Positions 30,273-41,478 of a stretch of DNA of 64,000 nt are shown here, one piece after another. A program made the translations under genes and the position numbers. Every line of letters begins with the position of its first letter. Position 1 is the first letter of the stretch. Below the pieces are notes generated by a model. The model was not told the DNA's origin. It saw only the letters and a list, made by a program, of their open reading frames with translations, and did no database searches. Origin of the DNA: Ustilago trichophora (lineage: Eukaryota > Basidiomycota > Ustilaginomycetes > Ustilaginales > Ustilaginaceae). The stretch spans positions 186,001 to 250,000 of the forward strand of contig OOIN01000037.1 in assembly GCA_900323505.1 (NCBI GenBank), read 5' to 3'.

Positions 30273-32090
30273 TTACCAGCTTGGATCCAAACGGGAGCGT
30301 TTACGATCAAGTCCTTGATCACGCTCTTCTCTGCTCCTTCGACTGCTGGTGCTGCTCGAGTGATGCTGACGATCCTTTTCGTCGGGTCTATCGCGCCGTT
30401 TGTGTCTGTCATGATCGTCATGGTGTTTGTGCTTTCGATCGCTCGAGTCGTGCCCATCTGATCTGGAGCGGTGGCGATCACGATCACGATCACGATCACG
30501 ATCACGATCCCGGTCAGCATCGTCACGGTCATGTCTGTGGCTGCGGTATCGATGTTTGTCTTGATCCTCATCGTCATGATCGCGGCGAGAACGGTGACTG
30601 CGATGCTCGTCACGCCGGGACGAAGAGGATGACGTATGTTTGCGGTCGTCTCTCGAGCGATGGGAGCGCGAATCCTTGTCTCGGTGGGATGGTTCGTCGG
30701 TGTGACGATCTCGGGAACCTTTAGAGGATGAAGGGTGATCTCTGCTGCTAGACTCGCGTCTTGGACTTCTGCTCCTCTCCCGGTCAGCCTTACGATCATC
30801 CGATCTCTCTCCCCACTTCCTACTACCCTCAGCAGCCACAGCCACTTCTGCCCTATTTGACCCACTCCCACTCGCCACAGCCCCTTCTGGACAATCTTTC
30901 TTCAAATGCGGCCCACCACAAACAAAACAACCCTTCGCCTTTCCATCCACCCCTTCAATCCTCATCTTATCCTTCGACGTATCCTCATTCGCCAGATGTG
31001 TCCACTTACTCCTTCCCTTGACCCCGTAATTACGCACCTGCATCATCTTGGGTAATTGGCTCACGTCGACTTCTCGTGTCGTCTTTTCGCTGTAATCTCG
31101 CTTGAGAATGTCCATATCTTGGAAGAACGATCCCTTGTGGTAGTATTTTTGCATGAAAGCCGGGTTTCCGCGCTGCTCTTTCTTCTCGGCGCGCAACTGT
31201 GCTGCTCGTTCGCGACCCAATCTTTCCTTTTCTGCCTCGGGGAGAGATTTGAACTTCTCGATTTCGGCTTGCTCTTTACGTTTGGAGAGGAGCGCTTCGG
31301 CATCTCGCCGCAAACGGCCAAGTTCGCGCTGACGCCAGGCTTCGAATTCGGCTTCAGGGTCCAAGCCATCGGTGTCATCGACATCGGTGGAACGTTGCGT
31401 TTCTGAGTGACGTTGCTCGGCAAGTTGACGCGAGATGGTGGCCGCGGCGAGGTCGTGCGCTTCTTTACGTCGCTCTGAAGCGGCTTGTTGCGAGGCTTGT
31501 TGCTCGGGATCTGTTTCGGGATGTTGGTTTTCAGTGGTGGTCGGTGGGATGGTGGTGCGTGCGCGTTTGGGTACGAATAGAGGCTTGAGTAGAGGTTTGG
31601 GAGCCTCTTCTTCTGAAGCACTCTCTTCTTCTTCCGAGTCTGTTTCGTATTCTGAAGAGCCCGATTCTTCCTGCTGTGCGGGTACGGGAGCACCAGGTTT
31701 CCGAAAGACAGGCTTAGCCTGAGGCTTCTCTTCCTCTTCATCTGAATCCGTCTCGTATTCTGACGAACCTTCCTCCTCTCCACCGTGAACCCGTGCATTG
31801 GGATTTAGCCGAAGATCGAGCTTCTTGCCACCCTCGCTGATCACGATACCTGCCGTCTTCCTCTGTTGACCCTTCAGTAGCGCCGAGGTGCCCAAAGATA
31901 GATCCTTCAACCCTATTGCGGGGTCAGCATCGTCATTCGTCTGAGCAGCATCTCTGCGGCCAGATTCCGAATCGTCCGAATCGGAATAGTCGTCGATGGA
32001 TGCACCAATGGGAGCTTTGCCAGGTCGATATCTCGCAGCAGGCCTGCTCACACGTGAAGCAGTCTTCTGCGATGACGAGAGCGGCGCCAT
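30273..32090 (-). CDS. MFAP1-like spliceosomal protein with CCHC knuckle and RS tail
   Basis: Intronless, 605 residues. The central MFAP1 domain is clear: EYETDSDEEEE acidic blocks, PLFVPKRARTTI, then a charged helix (AEFEAWRQRELGRLRRDAEALL) and the diagnostic KYYHKGSFFQDMD...KRDYSEKTTREVDVSQLPKMMQVRNYGVKGRSKWTHL. MFAP1/Prp38-associated proteins belong to the spliceosomal B complex. Downstream it has a CX2CX4HX4C zinc knuckle (first Cys at residue 388) and a 190-residue Arg-Ser/Asp/His-rich tail with RD repeats, typical of splicing regulators and not part of the short animal MFAP1. The frame is open throughout with no splice site needed, so domain joining is genuine unless an unseen intron lies between them. 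Starts at the first ATG (32088-32090). Convergent with YPT7; divergent from an unknown membrane-protein gene. Confidence 0.9.
   Translation of the reverse strand: MAPLSSSQKTASRVSRPAARYRPGKAPIGASIDDYSDSDDSESGRRDAAQTNDDADPAIGLKDLSLGTSALLKGQQRKTAGIVISEGGKKLDLRLNPNARVHGGEEEGSSEYETDSDEEEEKPQAKPVFRKPGAPVPAQQEESGSSEYETDSEEEESASEEEAPKPLLKPLFVPKRARTTIPPTTTENQHPETDPEQQASQQAASERRKEAHDLAAATISRQLAEQRHSETQRSTDVDDTDGLDPEAEFEAWRQRELGRLRRDAEALLSKRKEQAEIEKFKSLPEAEKERLGRERAAQLRAEKKEQRGNPAFMQKYYHKGSFFQDMDILKRDYSEKTTREVDVSQLPKMMQVRNYGVKGRSKWTHLANEDTSKDKMRIEGVDGKAKGCFVCGGPHLKKDCPEGAVASGSGSNRAEVAVAAEGSRKWGERSDDRKADRERSRSPRRESSSRDHPSSSKGSRDRHTDEPSHRDKDSRSHRSRDDRKHTSSSSSRRDEHRSHRSRRDHDDEDQDKHRYRSHRHDRDDADRDRDRDRDRDRDRHRSRSDGHDSSDRKHKHHDDHDRHKRRDRPDEKDRQHHSSSTSSRRSREERDQGLDRKRSRLDPSW
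30475..30510. repeat. Hexanucleotide repeat encoding Asp-Arg pairs
   Basis: Six tandem copies of CGATCA (plus strand), translated on the minus strand as alternating Asp and Arg in the RS-type tail of the MFAP1-like protein. Nearly perfect units suggest recent expansion. Confidence 0.93.
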
Positions 32091-34059
32091 ATTTGGGCCT
32101 TCGGTTGGCGGCTGCTGTGTGAGAGCAAGTGCTGTTGGTGTTGAGGGGGAGGTGATGAGAAGTTGTGTTGGTTTTGAGAGAGAGAGAGAGAGAGAGGGAA
32201 GGTGCGGGAATCGGAACTTGGGGGCTCTGTGCGAAATTTACCCAGAAATGTTGTCAGCTGCTAATGTAACATGAGCAAATTGAAGGCACTGACTGTTAGA
32301 CCGCCAACGCTTGAGCTTTCACATCTAACGGAGCACTAGATGGTTGACAAGCAGCCACCACCACAAACTCTAAACGGATCAGCAGCTACACTTATCTTTG
32401 GTCCCACAGCATCATCGTGAAAGTGTATCTCCAAATATGAGCTTTCCGCCCCGCTCTCGGAGAGTTTTTATTCGCAGCGGAGCTTCTGCCAGAACTTAGA
32501 GCGTCTTAAGTGCGATGCGAGATTGTCTGGAAACAGCCCGGACCTGGCCGTTGTGCTCACTACTGAAGTTATCCGATGCGCCCAACTACCAGGATTGCTC
32601 GCTGAGATGATTGGAGGCCAGCCCAAACAGGGGTGAAAAGCGCTGAGCGGAGTGTATAGAGAGAGGGAGAAAAAGAAACGTCCCGCTAGCCGCCCTGATT
32701 GATGGTTCCTGCAGCATTTGTCTGAGCTTGTGGTAGTCCGGTTGGGGTGCAAGCGCTTGCCCAGCACATACCTATGGTGGGGTGAGGATTGTATTTGAAG
32801 TACGTTGGTTTACAAGTCCTGGTGCTGGCTCTCATGGATTAGGGTGAGACGCACAGCACGTTGTGTGATAGGCTGAGAGAGTTGTGATCCTGGCAGTGCT
32901 TTTTTTTACGTTGTTGCTGCTGCTTGAGATGGTCGACATGATAGTCGCACAAACCACATCCTTCACCTTTACAACACGCCTCGTAGTATGAGTAACACGT
33001 TGAGTTGAGGAGGCGTCGTGCAGGTTTCACCTATTCACCTTCCGCTGACGCCCTGACTACTATGCACACTGCTTGGCCATATTTTGTTCCATTTTTTACC
33101 GCAACCAGAATACAGTACAGTACAGTACTGTACGCGCTGTTTTGGACAGCTTTCAAGAATTGAATTCATGCCCTAAAAATGAATTGAAAGAGCAGAGAGG
33201 CTGGACCTCTTGTCTCATGTCAAACGCCGTCGTGCCCGCTTGCGGAAAAGGGTGAGAGCAGAGGGCGGCTAACTTGATAAAGGGAGAAAAGCCTTGTTCG
33301 ACAGCATCCTCACCACAAGATTGATTGTCCAACTCTACACTAGGAGACTTCTGAAGGCCGCCGCCTTGTTTTGCGCTGTAAGCTGCTGTAGGCAAAGGTG
33401 CGCTTTCGGATACCGCAGATCAATTGTCAACTCCCCATTCAACTGAGGGCAGCTTGATAGTCCAGACTCCGACCAAATAGCAAAGTCAGAAAAAAAAAGC
33501 ATCGCCAACCGAGACAGAGGCGCCGCCATCCATCATCTCCATCCCATCCCCCGCTTAGCCGCCGTCTTGCCCTCTTTTCTTCTCCACTTTGCTCTTTTTA
33601 CCGCTACACTCTCCTGCCAAGTCTCCTCGCAGGTCTCGTGGAAAAACGCTCAAATACACCGCCAGAGCCATATGCATGTTTCAGCCATCAAAACAGCCTT
33701 CCGTGTCACCACTGCTTTCATGCAACCTGCTCTGTACGTGTATGTGTGTACGTGTGTGTACGTGTTCTCCGTTCCTGTCTTCGCGATACAGAGAAAGAGA
33801 TGCCGAATGCGATACGACGAGCTAATCGATTGAAGGAGTATAAGAGTTGAGCTCCTAATGATGTCTTGATGCCATTGTTTGTCTTTCCCCCCCTTCGTAC
33901 GTCTTACCGACTCTTTTCCCATCTTTGTTGTCGTGGGTCCACCACCATCTCTTCGAGCTCTTGCTCTGGCTCGTCGAGTTGATAACTCCCTCTTCCTGGG
34001 TTGCGGTCACTTTCTCCATCCTCACCCGTCGAACATCATCCCTAGCAACCTCCATCAAG
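32091..34059. promoter_or_regulatory. Divergent intergenic region, MFAP1-like / membrane protein
   Basis: About 2 kb between head-to-head starts. Contains a GA tract at 32176-32197 within the MFAP1 leader, a palindromic TACAGTAC repeat at 33111-33133, and a pyrimidine-rich leader with TG/CA runs (33725-33775) before the membrane-protein gene. Short frames in it have no similarity. Confidence 0.55.
33111..33133. repeat. Palindromic TACAGTAC repeat
   Basis: Tandem TACAG units switching to CTGTA around a central GTAC. It belongs to the TACTGTA/TACAGTA motif set seen in many intergenic intervals of the window. Confidence 0.85.
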
Positions 34060-35568
34060 ATGGCTAATCTCGCATCGCACATGACCCCTCCCATGAACAA
34101 CGCGCCTGCGTTCGTCACCCACCCTCACCAGACCACCTCTTCATCCGAAAACGAAACCCTCCCCGAAATCTCCGGTATATCCACCAAGATCTATCACCAT
34201 CTCGGCGTCGATACCCCCTTTGACCCGCAACATCGCCTGGTAACCTCCTACATCCTCCCACCATGGGCACTTGCCACCTTCCGCCTTCTCATTGCCATCT
34301 ACATGCTAGTCACCGCCTTCGCCACCGCAGTTCAAGAAGGCATTGGAACAATCACCTATTTCACCTCTCTCAGTTTCTGGGGTGATGCGACGTACTTCCT
34401 TGTCTCTGCCATTCACACCTTCACTTTTGCTTTCTCCTTGCGTAGATGGTCGCAGGCCAAGAGGGAGAGTTTGGAGCAAGGTGGAAGTCGAATCGAGATG
34501 TTGGAGAAGGCGTATCCTTTGAATGGGGTTGGGAGGATCGATATTGCACGTCACAAGGCTGCGATCGATAGCTTTGGAACTCAGTTGCACGACGACATCG
34601 AGGCGGAGTTGGCTTATGGTAAAGGATCAGAGTTTGAAATCGGGTCGAGGTATCCCAGATCCTGGTTGTCAAGGTCGTTCTCGAGACCGCTTCAGGTGTG
34701 TCATACGCTTCTGGTGTCCACCGTTTCATCTTTTCCCCTCGTAGTCATGGTTATCTTTTGGTCCGTTCTCAAAGGCCCCGCTCCTCTCGGCGACCCTTAT
34801 TCGGCTTTCGCAAACATCGGCAAACACACGCTCAACTACTTCCTTACCATGCTCGATCTCATCATCCTCTCCCGAACCCCCTTACGTCCCTGGTGGCATC
34901 TCGTACCCCTCATCTCCTTCCTCGGACTTTACCTCGGTATCGTAGACATCACCTACAAGCGCTACAAGATTTGGGTCTATGGATTCTTCAACGTCCAACA
35001 GTTTGGAGTTCCCCTCGTGGTACTCTTCTGCATAATGCTGGCCGTGTTTGCCGTAGTATCCTTCCTCATCACCCAGCTTCTGATGCTGATTAGGGAGTAC
35101 GTCGCTGCCAAGATGCAGAAGAGTGGCGGATGGGGAAGTGCCAAAGCTGTCGGTGTTCCTGATGACGCTTGCATCCCTACTCTGCGTGGTCCTGGCCCCC
35201 TCGGTGGCGGTGGAAAACGTAGCAAGCCAGGACACGATGTGATACACCTCCGAGGAAGGTTCCCCCAGAATGCACTTACGGGAAACAGAAGCAGTGGAAT
35301 CGTCGTTGACGATGTCCAGATTCACGCCCTCTCCATGGTGGGTTCCGAGCTCAACATTTTGGACGATGCCAAATCCGTCGCTGCCAGAAGCGCTAGAAGC
35401 GCAAGACCCTCGATCAGATTCTCCGAGAGCGGGTATGCCGATGAAGGTGGTTACGCCCATGCGCCAAGTAGGAGTAGGAGCAGGTTGGATGTTCCCAACC
35501 AGGACGCATCTAGTAGCGAGGCGTACTTGTTCAGGCCTGTCAACTGGAGGACTGACAGCGAGTACTGA
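34060..35568 (+). CDS. Multi-pass membrane protein of unknown function
   Basis: Intronless, 502 residues from the ATG at 34060 (CAAG ATG G context); the frame is open further upstream but that part resembles leader. About seven hydrophobic segments: near residues 67-90 (PPWALATFRLLIAIYMLVTAF), 105-125 (FTSLSFWGDATYFLVSAIHTFTFAFSL), 213-235, 250-266, 280-300 and 310-350 (VVLFCIMLAVFAVVSFLITQLLML). It begins with a Ser/Thr-rich 55-residue tail and ends in a polar C-terminal tail of about 150 residues with Ser/Arg repeats. Layout and the F-T-x-L-S-F-W-G-x-x-x-Y motif resemble fungal integral membrane proteins distantly related to the FAR-17a/AIG1 group, but I do not recognise a defined function. 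Convergent with the Zn2Cys6 gene, 141 bp between stops. Confidence 0.85.
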   Translation: MANLASHMTPPMNNAPAFVTHPHQTTSSSENETLPEISGISTKIYHHLGVDTPFDPQHRLVTSYILPPWALATFRLLIAIYMLVTAFATAVQEGIGTITYFTSLSFWGDATYFLVSAIHTFTFAFSLRRWSQAKRESLEQGGSRIEMLEKAYPLNGVGRIDIARHKAAIDSFGTQLHDDIEAELAYGKGSEFEIGSRYPRSWLSRSFSRPLQVCHTLLVSTVSSFPLVVMVIFWSVLKGPAPLGDPYSAFANIGKHTLNYFLTMLDLIILSRTPLRPWWHLVPLISFLGLYLGIVDITYKRYKIWVYGFFNVQQFGVPLVVLFCIMLAVFAVVSFLITQLLMLIREYVAAKMQKSGGWGSAKAVGVPDDACIPTLRGPGPLGGGGKRSKPGHDVIHLRGRFPQNALTGNRSSGIVVDDVQIHALSMVGSELNILDDAKSVAARSARSARPSIRFSESGYADEGGYAHAPSRSRSRLDVPNQDASSSEAYLFRPVNWRTDSEY

Positions 35569-35709
35569 AGCGGAGACGCCAGTGGTGCAGGGTTGCGAAT
35601 TCCTATTTCTATATGTGATACACTCAGGCTTGTGGGTATGATAATACATAGTGTGATATTGTTCCGTTCCGGATCTGGCTGTGTTCACGGTGAGGAAAGC
35701 GAAGCTTGG

Positions 35710-38061
35710 TCAAAGGGACCGCAGATACCCATCCAACACGTCGAAAAACAACGGCAACCTATAAGCAGGCTCCTCGGTCCCCAGCAGCTGATCCCGATAG
35801 ACCCTCAAAGCCGTATCCTCGGGCAACCCACCCAGCGTCTGATCCAATCGATCCTCCTCATCCAGTCCCTGCTTGGGCGGCAACTCTCCATCCTCATTCT
35901 TGATCCTCGGCTGTTCCTCCAGTGCCACTTTCTTCCTCTCGAACGCAGCTAGCAAAATCTCCTCAACCAACTGTCTCGACTGCTTTCTCCACGGCTTGAA
36001 ATCTCCCAACCTGTGCTGGCTCGCTTCGGCCGAATGCGTCCACATCAACAGCAACGATGTCTTGACCAGCTTGCGAACCTCGCCCCACTCCTGAGTGGTG
36101 TTGGAGTCGTTATGATCCGCCCGGACCAGGAGGTGAAGAGCGAGGATAAGTGAAGCGTCGACTTTGACGGACGATACTACGGGTTGGAAGATGGACAGAT
36201 CGACATCGGAGGTAGCGACGATCTTTTGAACTTGCAGCAGGGCCTCTCGACATGAGTTGATGAGGGTCTCGCGTGAAGCAGAGAGGGAGGCACTTTCTTC
36301 CAGTTGGCCGAGATAGGGTCGGAGGAGACGGATGCGAGTCCAGTGATGGATGAGGAGAGAGAAATGGTTGAGCATCGCTCGTCCGGCTCCGACTTGTTCA
36401 CGCATTCGGGCGAGATGGTTTTCTGCAATCCCGTTCCAGTCGGAGATCATGCCGAGGAGCTCTGCACCCACGGGAGCTTGGTCTGCCTGCAGTGTTTGCT
36501 GACGCCGTTTGCGCTGCAGTAAAAAGTCGGTAGAAGCGGCTAGAAATTGGAAAAAGTGGGTCGAGATCGAGCTCAACGTTGCGCCCGTGGGGAGGTGGGC
36601 TGCTTCACCATCCGAAAGGTGCGCTTCGTCGATGGAACCAAGTTTTGTGGTCCAACTAGAATCGTCGATGGGATCGCCGAGCGGTGATGGAGGAGTGACT
36701 AGCTCCAGATGCCAAGTCAAAGAGACCCAAAGCATACGGGCTGCTTCCCTGACGAGATGGGTGCGATCCGGGATGTTGGTCTGCAGAAGCTCGCGGCGAC
36801 GGATGGCGGAGGGGTTGCGAATCGAGTCGAGGATGCTCTGCTCTTCGCTCATGGCGAATACTTCTCCGCCTTCAAAGTGGGCCTTGCGCATGGCGGTGAC
36901 AGCGCCGGTTCGGATGGTGACGTCGTCCGATTCGGCCGTGCTTTGCCATCGAGCCGCGTCGTCTTGCGCAGAGGAGAGTTGATGCATGCAGATAGCTCTT
37001 GCGCTTTGAAACGAGCTTTGGAGGTGATGTAGAGCCATCCTGAACCTACCACGTCGCAACTCGTACAGGTAAAACAGAAACTCTGTGCAGACAGTGTTGA
37101 GATTCGGCTCGTGAACAAAGTTGCTCATAGCGAGCAAAGCCTGACACGTTGCATGCCATCGATCCGTCATCTCCGGGACCTGTTCCGGAGTCAGTGCGAT
37201 ACCTTCGCTGATCACCTCTTCGACCGGCTTGCAGTCGATCGCTGAGACCATGAGCTCAAAGAGAAGCGCCAAAAAACTCAAATCGACGTCGGGCTCCTCG
37301 ACCTGGCCCGTTCTCCAATCGGAGATGTCTCCTCTTAGGTTGATGAGTTGAATGCGGATGAGACGCCAGCTGATGCCGAGGGGAGATTTGCTCTCGAACG
37401 TGCGCAGGCTGTCGAGGAGGACATTGACTACGTGGTCGTTGGGCAAAAGACCGAGGATGAGCTTTGTGCGTTCGTGCGTTGGTTCTGAAGCAAATGGGAA
37501 GAGGTTAGCTGACTCGAGCGAGCCTATTGCGTCGGAAGTCTTACTGGCTGCATTGCCATTGGCACCTGCACCACTGCTGGCAAGCAAGCTTTCCGTCAAG
37601 CTGGGATCCACGACAGTTGCAGCTGGATTTGCAGCACCGTTGGCGTTGACCGGATCCGCACCGAGAATTCCGGCTGTGGCGAAACCAGCACCATTGGCCG
37701 CTACTTCACCCTGTCGCATCTCTCTAGTGATGCGATCCAGCACGGCCCGAGCCTGAGGATCCTGCAACCCCAGCAGCTCAGCTTGCGAGGTCGACGCCTG
37801 CGGTGCAATTTCGCTCACATCGTAGCCTTCCTGTGCAAGGTAGTCCGGTCCCAGATAGTGCTGAAGGGTCTCGGGGTCTGCTTCGTCGGCAAAGACGCAG
37901 CGATCGGCTGGGACACGTCGTCGTTGGCAGGGGCCACAGAGGGGACGAACCTTGTCACACTTGACTTTGCGCGCTTTGCACTGCAAGCAGGTGTTGACTT
38001 TGCGTCGCTTGTTGGCGGGCAGGTCGTCTTCGGACGGATGCGGATGGTAGAGCGATGACAT
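35710..38061 (-). CDS. Zn2Cys6 fungal-specific transcription factor
   Basis: Intronless, 783 residues. A complete binuclear zinc cluster lies at residues 25-55: CX2CX6CX6CX2CX9C with basic spacing (CKARKVKCDK). A fungal-specific middle homology region follows from about residue 190 to 700, with a long linker rich in Ala/Asn. The C-terminal tail is acidic (DGELPPKQGLDEEDRL). Such proteins bind CGG-type sites as dimers and regulate metabolism or development; no particular regulon can be named from sequence. The first ATG (38059-38061) leaves only 24 residues before the first Cys, usual for the class. Its upstream side faces a 7.1-kb gap shared with a GATA-type gene. Confidence 0.93.
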   Translation of the reverse strand: MSSLYHPHPSEDDLPANKRRKVNTCLQCKARKVKCDKVRPLCGPCQRRRVPADRCVFADEADPETLQHYLGPDYLAQEGYDVSEIAPQASTSQAELLGLQDPQARAVLDRITREMRQGEVAANGAGFATAGILGADPVNANGAANPAATVVDPSLTESLLASSGAGANGNAASKTSDAIGSLESANLFPFASEPTHERTKLILGLLPNDHVVNVLLDSLRTFESKSPLGISWRLIRIQLINLRGDISDWRTGQVEEPDVDLSFLALLFELMVSAIDCKPVEEVISEGIALTPEQVPEMTDRWHATCQALLAMSNFVHEPNLNTVCTEFLFYLYELRRGRFRMALHHLQSSFQSARAICMHQLSSAQDDAARWQSTAESDDVTIRTGAVTAMRKAHFEGGEVFAMSEEQSILDSIRNPSAIRRRELLQTNIPDRTHLVREAARMLWVSLTWHLELVTPPSPLGDPIDDSSWTTKLGSIDEAHLSDGEAAHLPTGATLSSISTHFFQFLAASTDFLLQRKRRQQTLQADQAPVGAELLGMISDWNGIAENHLARMREQVGAGRAMLNHFSLLIHHWTRIRLLRPYLGQLEESASLSASRETLINSCREALLQVQKIVATSDVDLSIFQPVVSSVKVDASLILALHLLVRADHNDSNTTQEWGEVRKLVKTSLLLMWTHSAEASQHRLGDFKPWRKQSRQLVEEILLAAFERKKVALEEQPRIKNEDGELPPKQGLDEEDRLDQTLGGLPEDTALRVYRDQLLGTEEPAYRLPLFFDVLDGYLRSL

Positions 38062-39824
38062 GCTGTCCTAGCTTTTTGTGATAGCTGCTCCAGTGGTGAA
38101 GATGCCTGTGCTAAATGCTCGGATGCTGTTGTGCTGGTTGATGCCGCCTCAAATGTGATACCTTGTGGTGCAATCCTCGTCACCAACGCTACAGCTCGCG
38201 ACCAGATGATGCTTCCTCCTGGTCAGTATCAGACGCAGTCTATCGTCGTGATTCGCGCTGCTTCGCCGTTAGCCAGGCTAACACGTCGATTGCCTCACAC
38301 GCCTCCTTCGAGGGAGACGGTGGTGGTACAAAGGCTAGATGCTGACCTTTTCTTTGCGATTTCTTGCTGATCTTGCTGGCTTGGCTCGATTCTCTTGATC
38401 GGCTTGTCTTTGTCTCTGGCCGTGTTTTTGGTGCCTGAGAATGCGAAATAGCTTTGCTCTGGATGGACGATCAATATCAACATCGGCCGACGCCTCGGCC
38501 GGAGTGGACCATCAGTTGTTCGGCCTGCAAGGTACTCACTCACAATTCACCACTCACACTTTTTGGCCAAAATGTGGAGACCGAGCTGGTCAGAGAGACG
38601 CGACGCGAATGAGAGTGTTAGGCTGGTGCGCCAATTTCTCGTGCGAATAACTTTATAGGCAAAAAGAAATGAAGGGTCCAAAATCTCTATTTGGCAGGTG
38701 TCTGGTCGAAATTGCTGTTCCTAGCTTCGGCGATCCAGCTCATACTCTGTCGCCGCCTTTGGAAAGCTACATCTCTCACAACAGATCGATCAAATGGCAA
38801 CCACCTACAGCAGCATCAAAGAGAAAAAGGCGAATGAGCGCGTTCCGTTCAAAGCTGCGTCAAACCTGAAAGGAACTCAGCTGACCCGCAAGCTACAGTC
38901 ATCCCTGATGTTGAAGCAAGACGCTTTGAATCCCGCTCTCTCCCGCCTCTTAGAGGCTCTCCTATCCTCATGGTCTGCTAACAGGACAGTCCGGTGTGCG
39001 TGTGAGACCCCGACACGTTCCCCCGTCGCAAATCTGGATGTCTTTGAAAAAGGAGGGATCAAAAGGCTGAGCGGTGATGCGCGGCTAGCTTTTGACGGAC
39101 GACGTCCGGACTCCTCTCTTGCGCGCGAGCCTCTGCCTTTATATTTTCTTGGCCTAGAAGCCCGCGCAAGAGTGAGTACATTCAGCATATAGCTTCACTC
39201 CGAATGGCATCGTCGACTGGCTGCTTGGATAGAGTGGTGACTGGTTGGATCAGGAGCGTGACACAACGACGGAGAGTGAAATGAAATCCAACTGGCGCTG
39301 TACACATCTCCTTCTATGTCCGTGTGTCGCTCCAGACAAGCCAGCGTCGTCCTAGCTGTAGCTGAGGCATTGGCAGAATGAGCTGATCCAAGTCACAACT
39401 GCACTGCGCGCTCGACACCTGACAGCAGGATCAAGTCTTTGTCTTCGGGCTTCGGTTTGTAACCGAGGCGTGTGTGTGGACGTGTTTTCCATTCTTCTGC
39501 AAAAGCATTCCAAACGCCGGCGTAGTACAGTAGAGGCCGAGTCAGCTCATTGTGTCCGGCTGTCCAATAGAGCAGCGTGAGAATACATGTGGACGCTTGA
39601 TTGTCGTGTGCGCGAAACAGGTGCTATTGGCAGCTTTTGATGTGTCGTTGTTGCTGGTTGCTGGTTGGCAAACTGCAGCTGGTGTAAGCACAAATGAATC
39701 TATTTTTGGCATAAACAACTACATCGTCAACCCGGCCGACTTTGCGAATGAAGCCCTATCCGAGGCCTATCCGAGCCATTTCTCACTTTCCGTGGGCCGG
39801 GCTACGGAATATCCTCACCAGACA

Positions 39825-39825
<1 letters not shown>

Positions 39826-39860
<35 letters not shown>

Positions 39861-39890
39861 AAAAGAAAAGAAAAGAAAAGAAAAGAAAAA
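39826..39890. repeat. Poly-A tract followed by AAAAG repeats
   Basis: 33 uninterrupted adenines (39826-39858), then TG and several AAAAG units. No flanking duplication or element end was recognised, so it is treated as simple sequence rather than a retroelement tail. Confidence 0.9.
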
Positions 39891-40297
39891 AAAGGGAAAT
39901 CAGTCTCAGACCAGACAATGGATCGTTCAGAACTGGCATTGTTGACCTTTTATCCTTGGCGGTGCTGTCGGTAAGCTAAGCTGGGGGCGCATAAGTTGTC
40001 GATCAATTTAACGCTGGTATGGTGTGGACGATGAGCTAAGCCTACAGCGGGCCCGAACAACCGGCTTTGCTTTTGCTATGGCTGTTGTGCTGTTGTCAAG
40101 TGTTGAGAATGCAGGTCCAAAGTGTTAAAAAGCCTAGCCGAGTGAGATGTGTTCTTGCCGAGAGGGCGGGGCAAGCATGTGTGCGTTGTTTTCCTTTTCT
40201 CGCTGTAACTTGAGTATGCAAAAATGGTTTTCTCTCACAAAAGAAAACAATCAGCCGAATCAGATAGGTGATCGGTCCGACCGAGAAGAGACGATCA

Positions 40298-40330
40298 AAG
40301 CAGAAGCAGAAGCAGAAGCAGAAGCAAAAG
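40298..40330. repeat. GCAGAA hexanucleotide repeat
   Basis: About five tandem units in the large gap between the two transcription-factor genes; non-coding as far as can be seen. Confidence 0.85.
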
Positions 40331-41108
40331 ACAAGCCTGCAGCACACCGCCACTCATGCATCCCCAGTCTACAGACCGGTCAAAAGTATAGGAACAATGA
40401 AAGAGCGAAAAAAGGGGGAGCGAGCGTAGTTGGGTCTGCATGAAAACCAGCAAAGAGTTCGGCTCTTTTTGTTCTGCTTTGAATTGACCGATGCAAAAGA
40501 GGAGCTCTAAATTTTCATCCAACAATAAGAATACCGCTGGAGCTGCTGTCGATGCTGTTGCTGATGCGTGGTATCTCTCTCTCTCTCTTTGACGGTATTG
40601 TCCAAACGAAAAGTTGCCGACTTGTATAGGCTCCAAGTAAGTCTAGACTGACCCCTACTTGCAGATAGACAAGGTATCGCACCGCGAATATTTCACAAGG
40701 TACAACGGCCGGAAGACGGATCTCGGGAGTAGGGGAGGGCCGCAGGGTTAGCGCTTAAATTGCTCTCGAACTCCGCAGACTATGCTTGCTGCTCTTGCTT
40801 CGGAGTTTGGGATCGGGGAGAGGAAAGGATATCGATGCTGCAGCAGGAGGAGAACGGCGGTCACCTTCTTATCCCTCCTTGCGATTGAGGCGGGTTTCCA
40901 AGAGGGTAGAGAGGTGTCACCATCTTCCCAATGCCACGGTACAGATTACGTTGGCTTGCAAAGCAGAGCCCGACAATGGATCACGTTCATGCAAACAAAG
41001 TTCAAGATGGACCAGACGCACGGAGCATCGGTAAGTCCGCATGAGATAGCCTTGGATCCACATGACTTTCGGAAGTCAGTTCCGGATAGTCCACACCAAC
41101 TCATGTGC

Positions 41109-41109
<1 letters not shown>

Positions 41110-41138
<29 letters not shown>
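41110..41138. repeat. (GA)n microsatellite
   Basis: About 14 GA units in the large intergenic region. Confidence 0.93.
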
Positions 41139-41139
<1 letters not shown>

Positions 41140-41436
41140 CTATATGGAGAGGTGAGAGATTTAAGCGTAATACACTTGCCGAAGGTCGGGGCACCTGCTT
41201 TACTTGCAGCATGCACGAATAGGCTTCGAGCATCTGATGAACCCATGTGTGTGTGTCGTTTCTGGTTCTCCCGCATCAGCTGTACAAATCCGAGTGCTTT
41301 TAAGGAGTGTTGAGCATATACTGTGTGGCAGAGACCAGAGCTGGAGCTACAGCGTGCCAATGTGAAATTTCAGCCTTGCGACTGCTCGGGATCGTTGCGA
41401 CGACGACGAAGCTCGCCAGATTCTTTGACTCGAAAA

Positions 41437-41438
<2 letters not shown>

Positions 41439-41478
<40 letters not shown>
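41439..41478. repeat. Poly-T tract, 40 bases
   Basis: Uninterrupted thymines; one of four homopolymer runs of 33 bases or more in the window, three of them in this intergenic region. Confidence 0.95.

Noticed and set aside
38794..39192. 132-codon plus-strand frame with an ATG in the 7-kb gap
   Set aside because: No recognisable domain, signal peptide or compositional structure, not supported by splice signals, and similar in length to chance frames in this GC-balanced DNA.
39826..39858. Poly-A run as the tail of a retrotransposed element
   Set aside because: No reverse transcriptase or element sequence precedes it and no target-site duplication was seen.
39552..39974. 140-codon frame with a hydrophobic stretch, resembling a secreted peptide
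   Set aside because: Begins with GTG, has no ATG before the hydrophobic part, and runs into the poly-A/AAAAG simple repeat; a chance frame is more likely.
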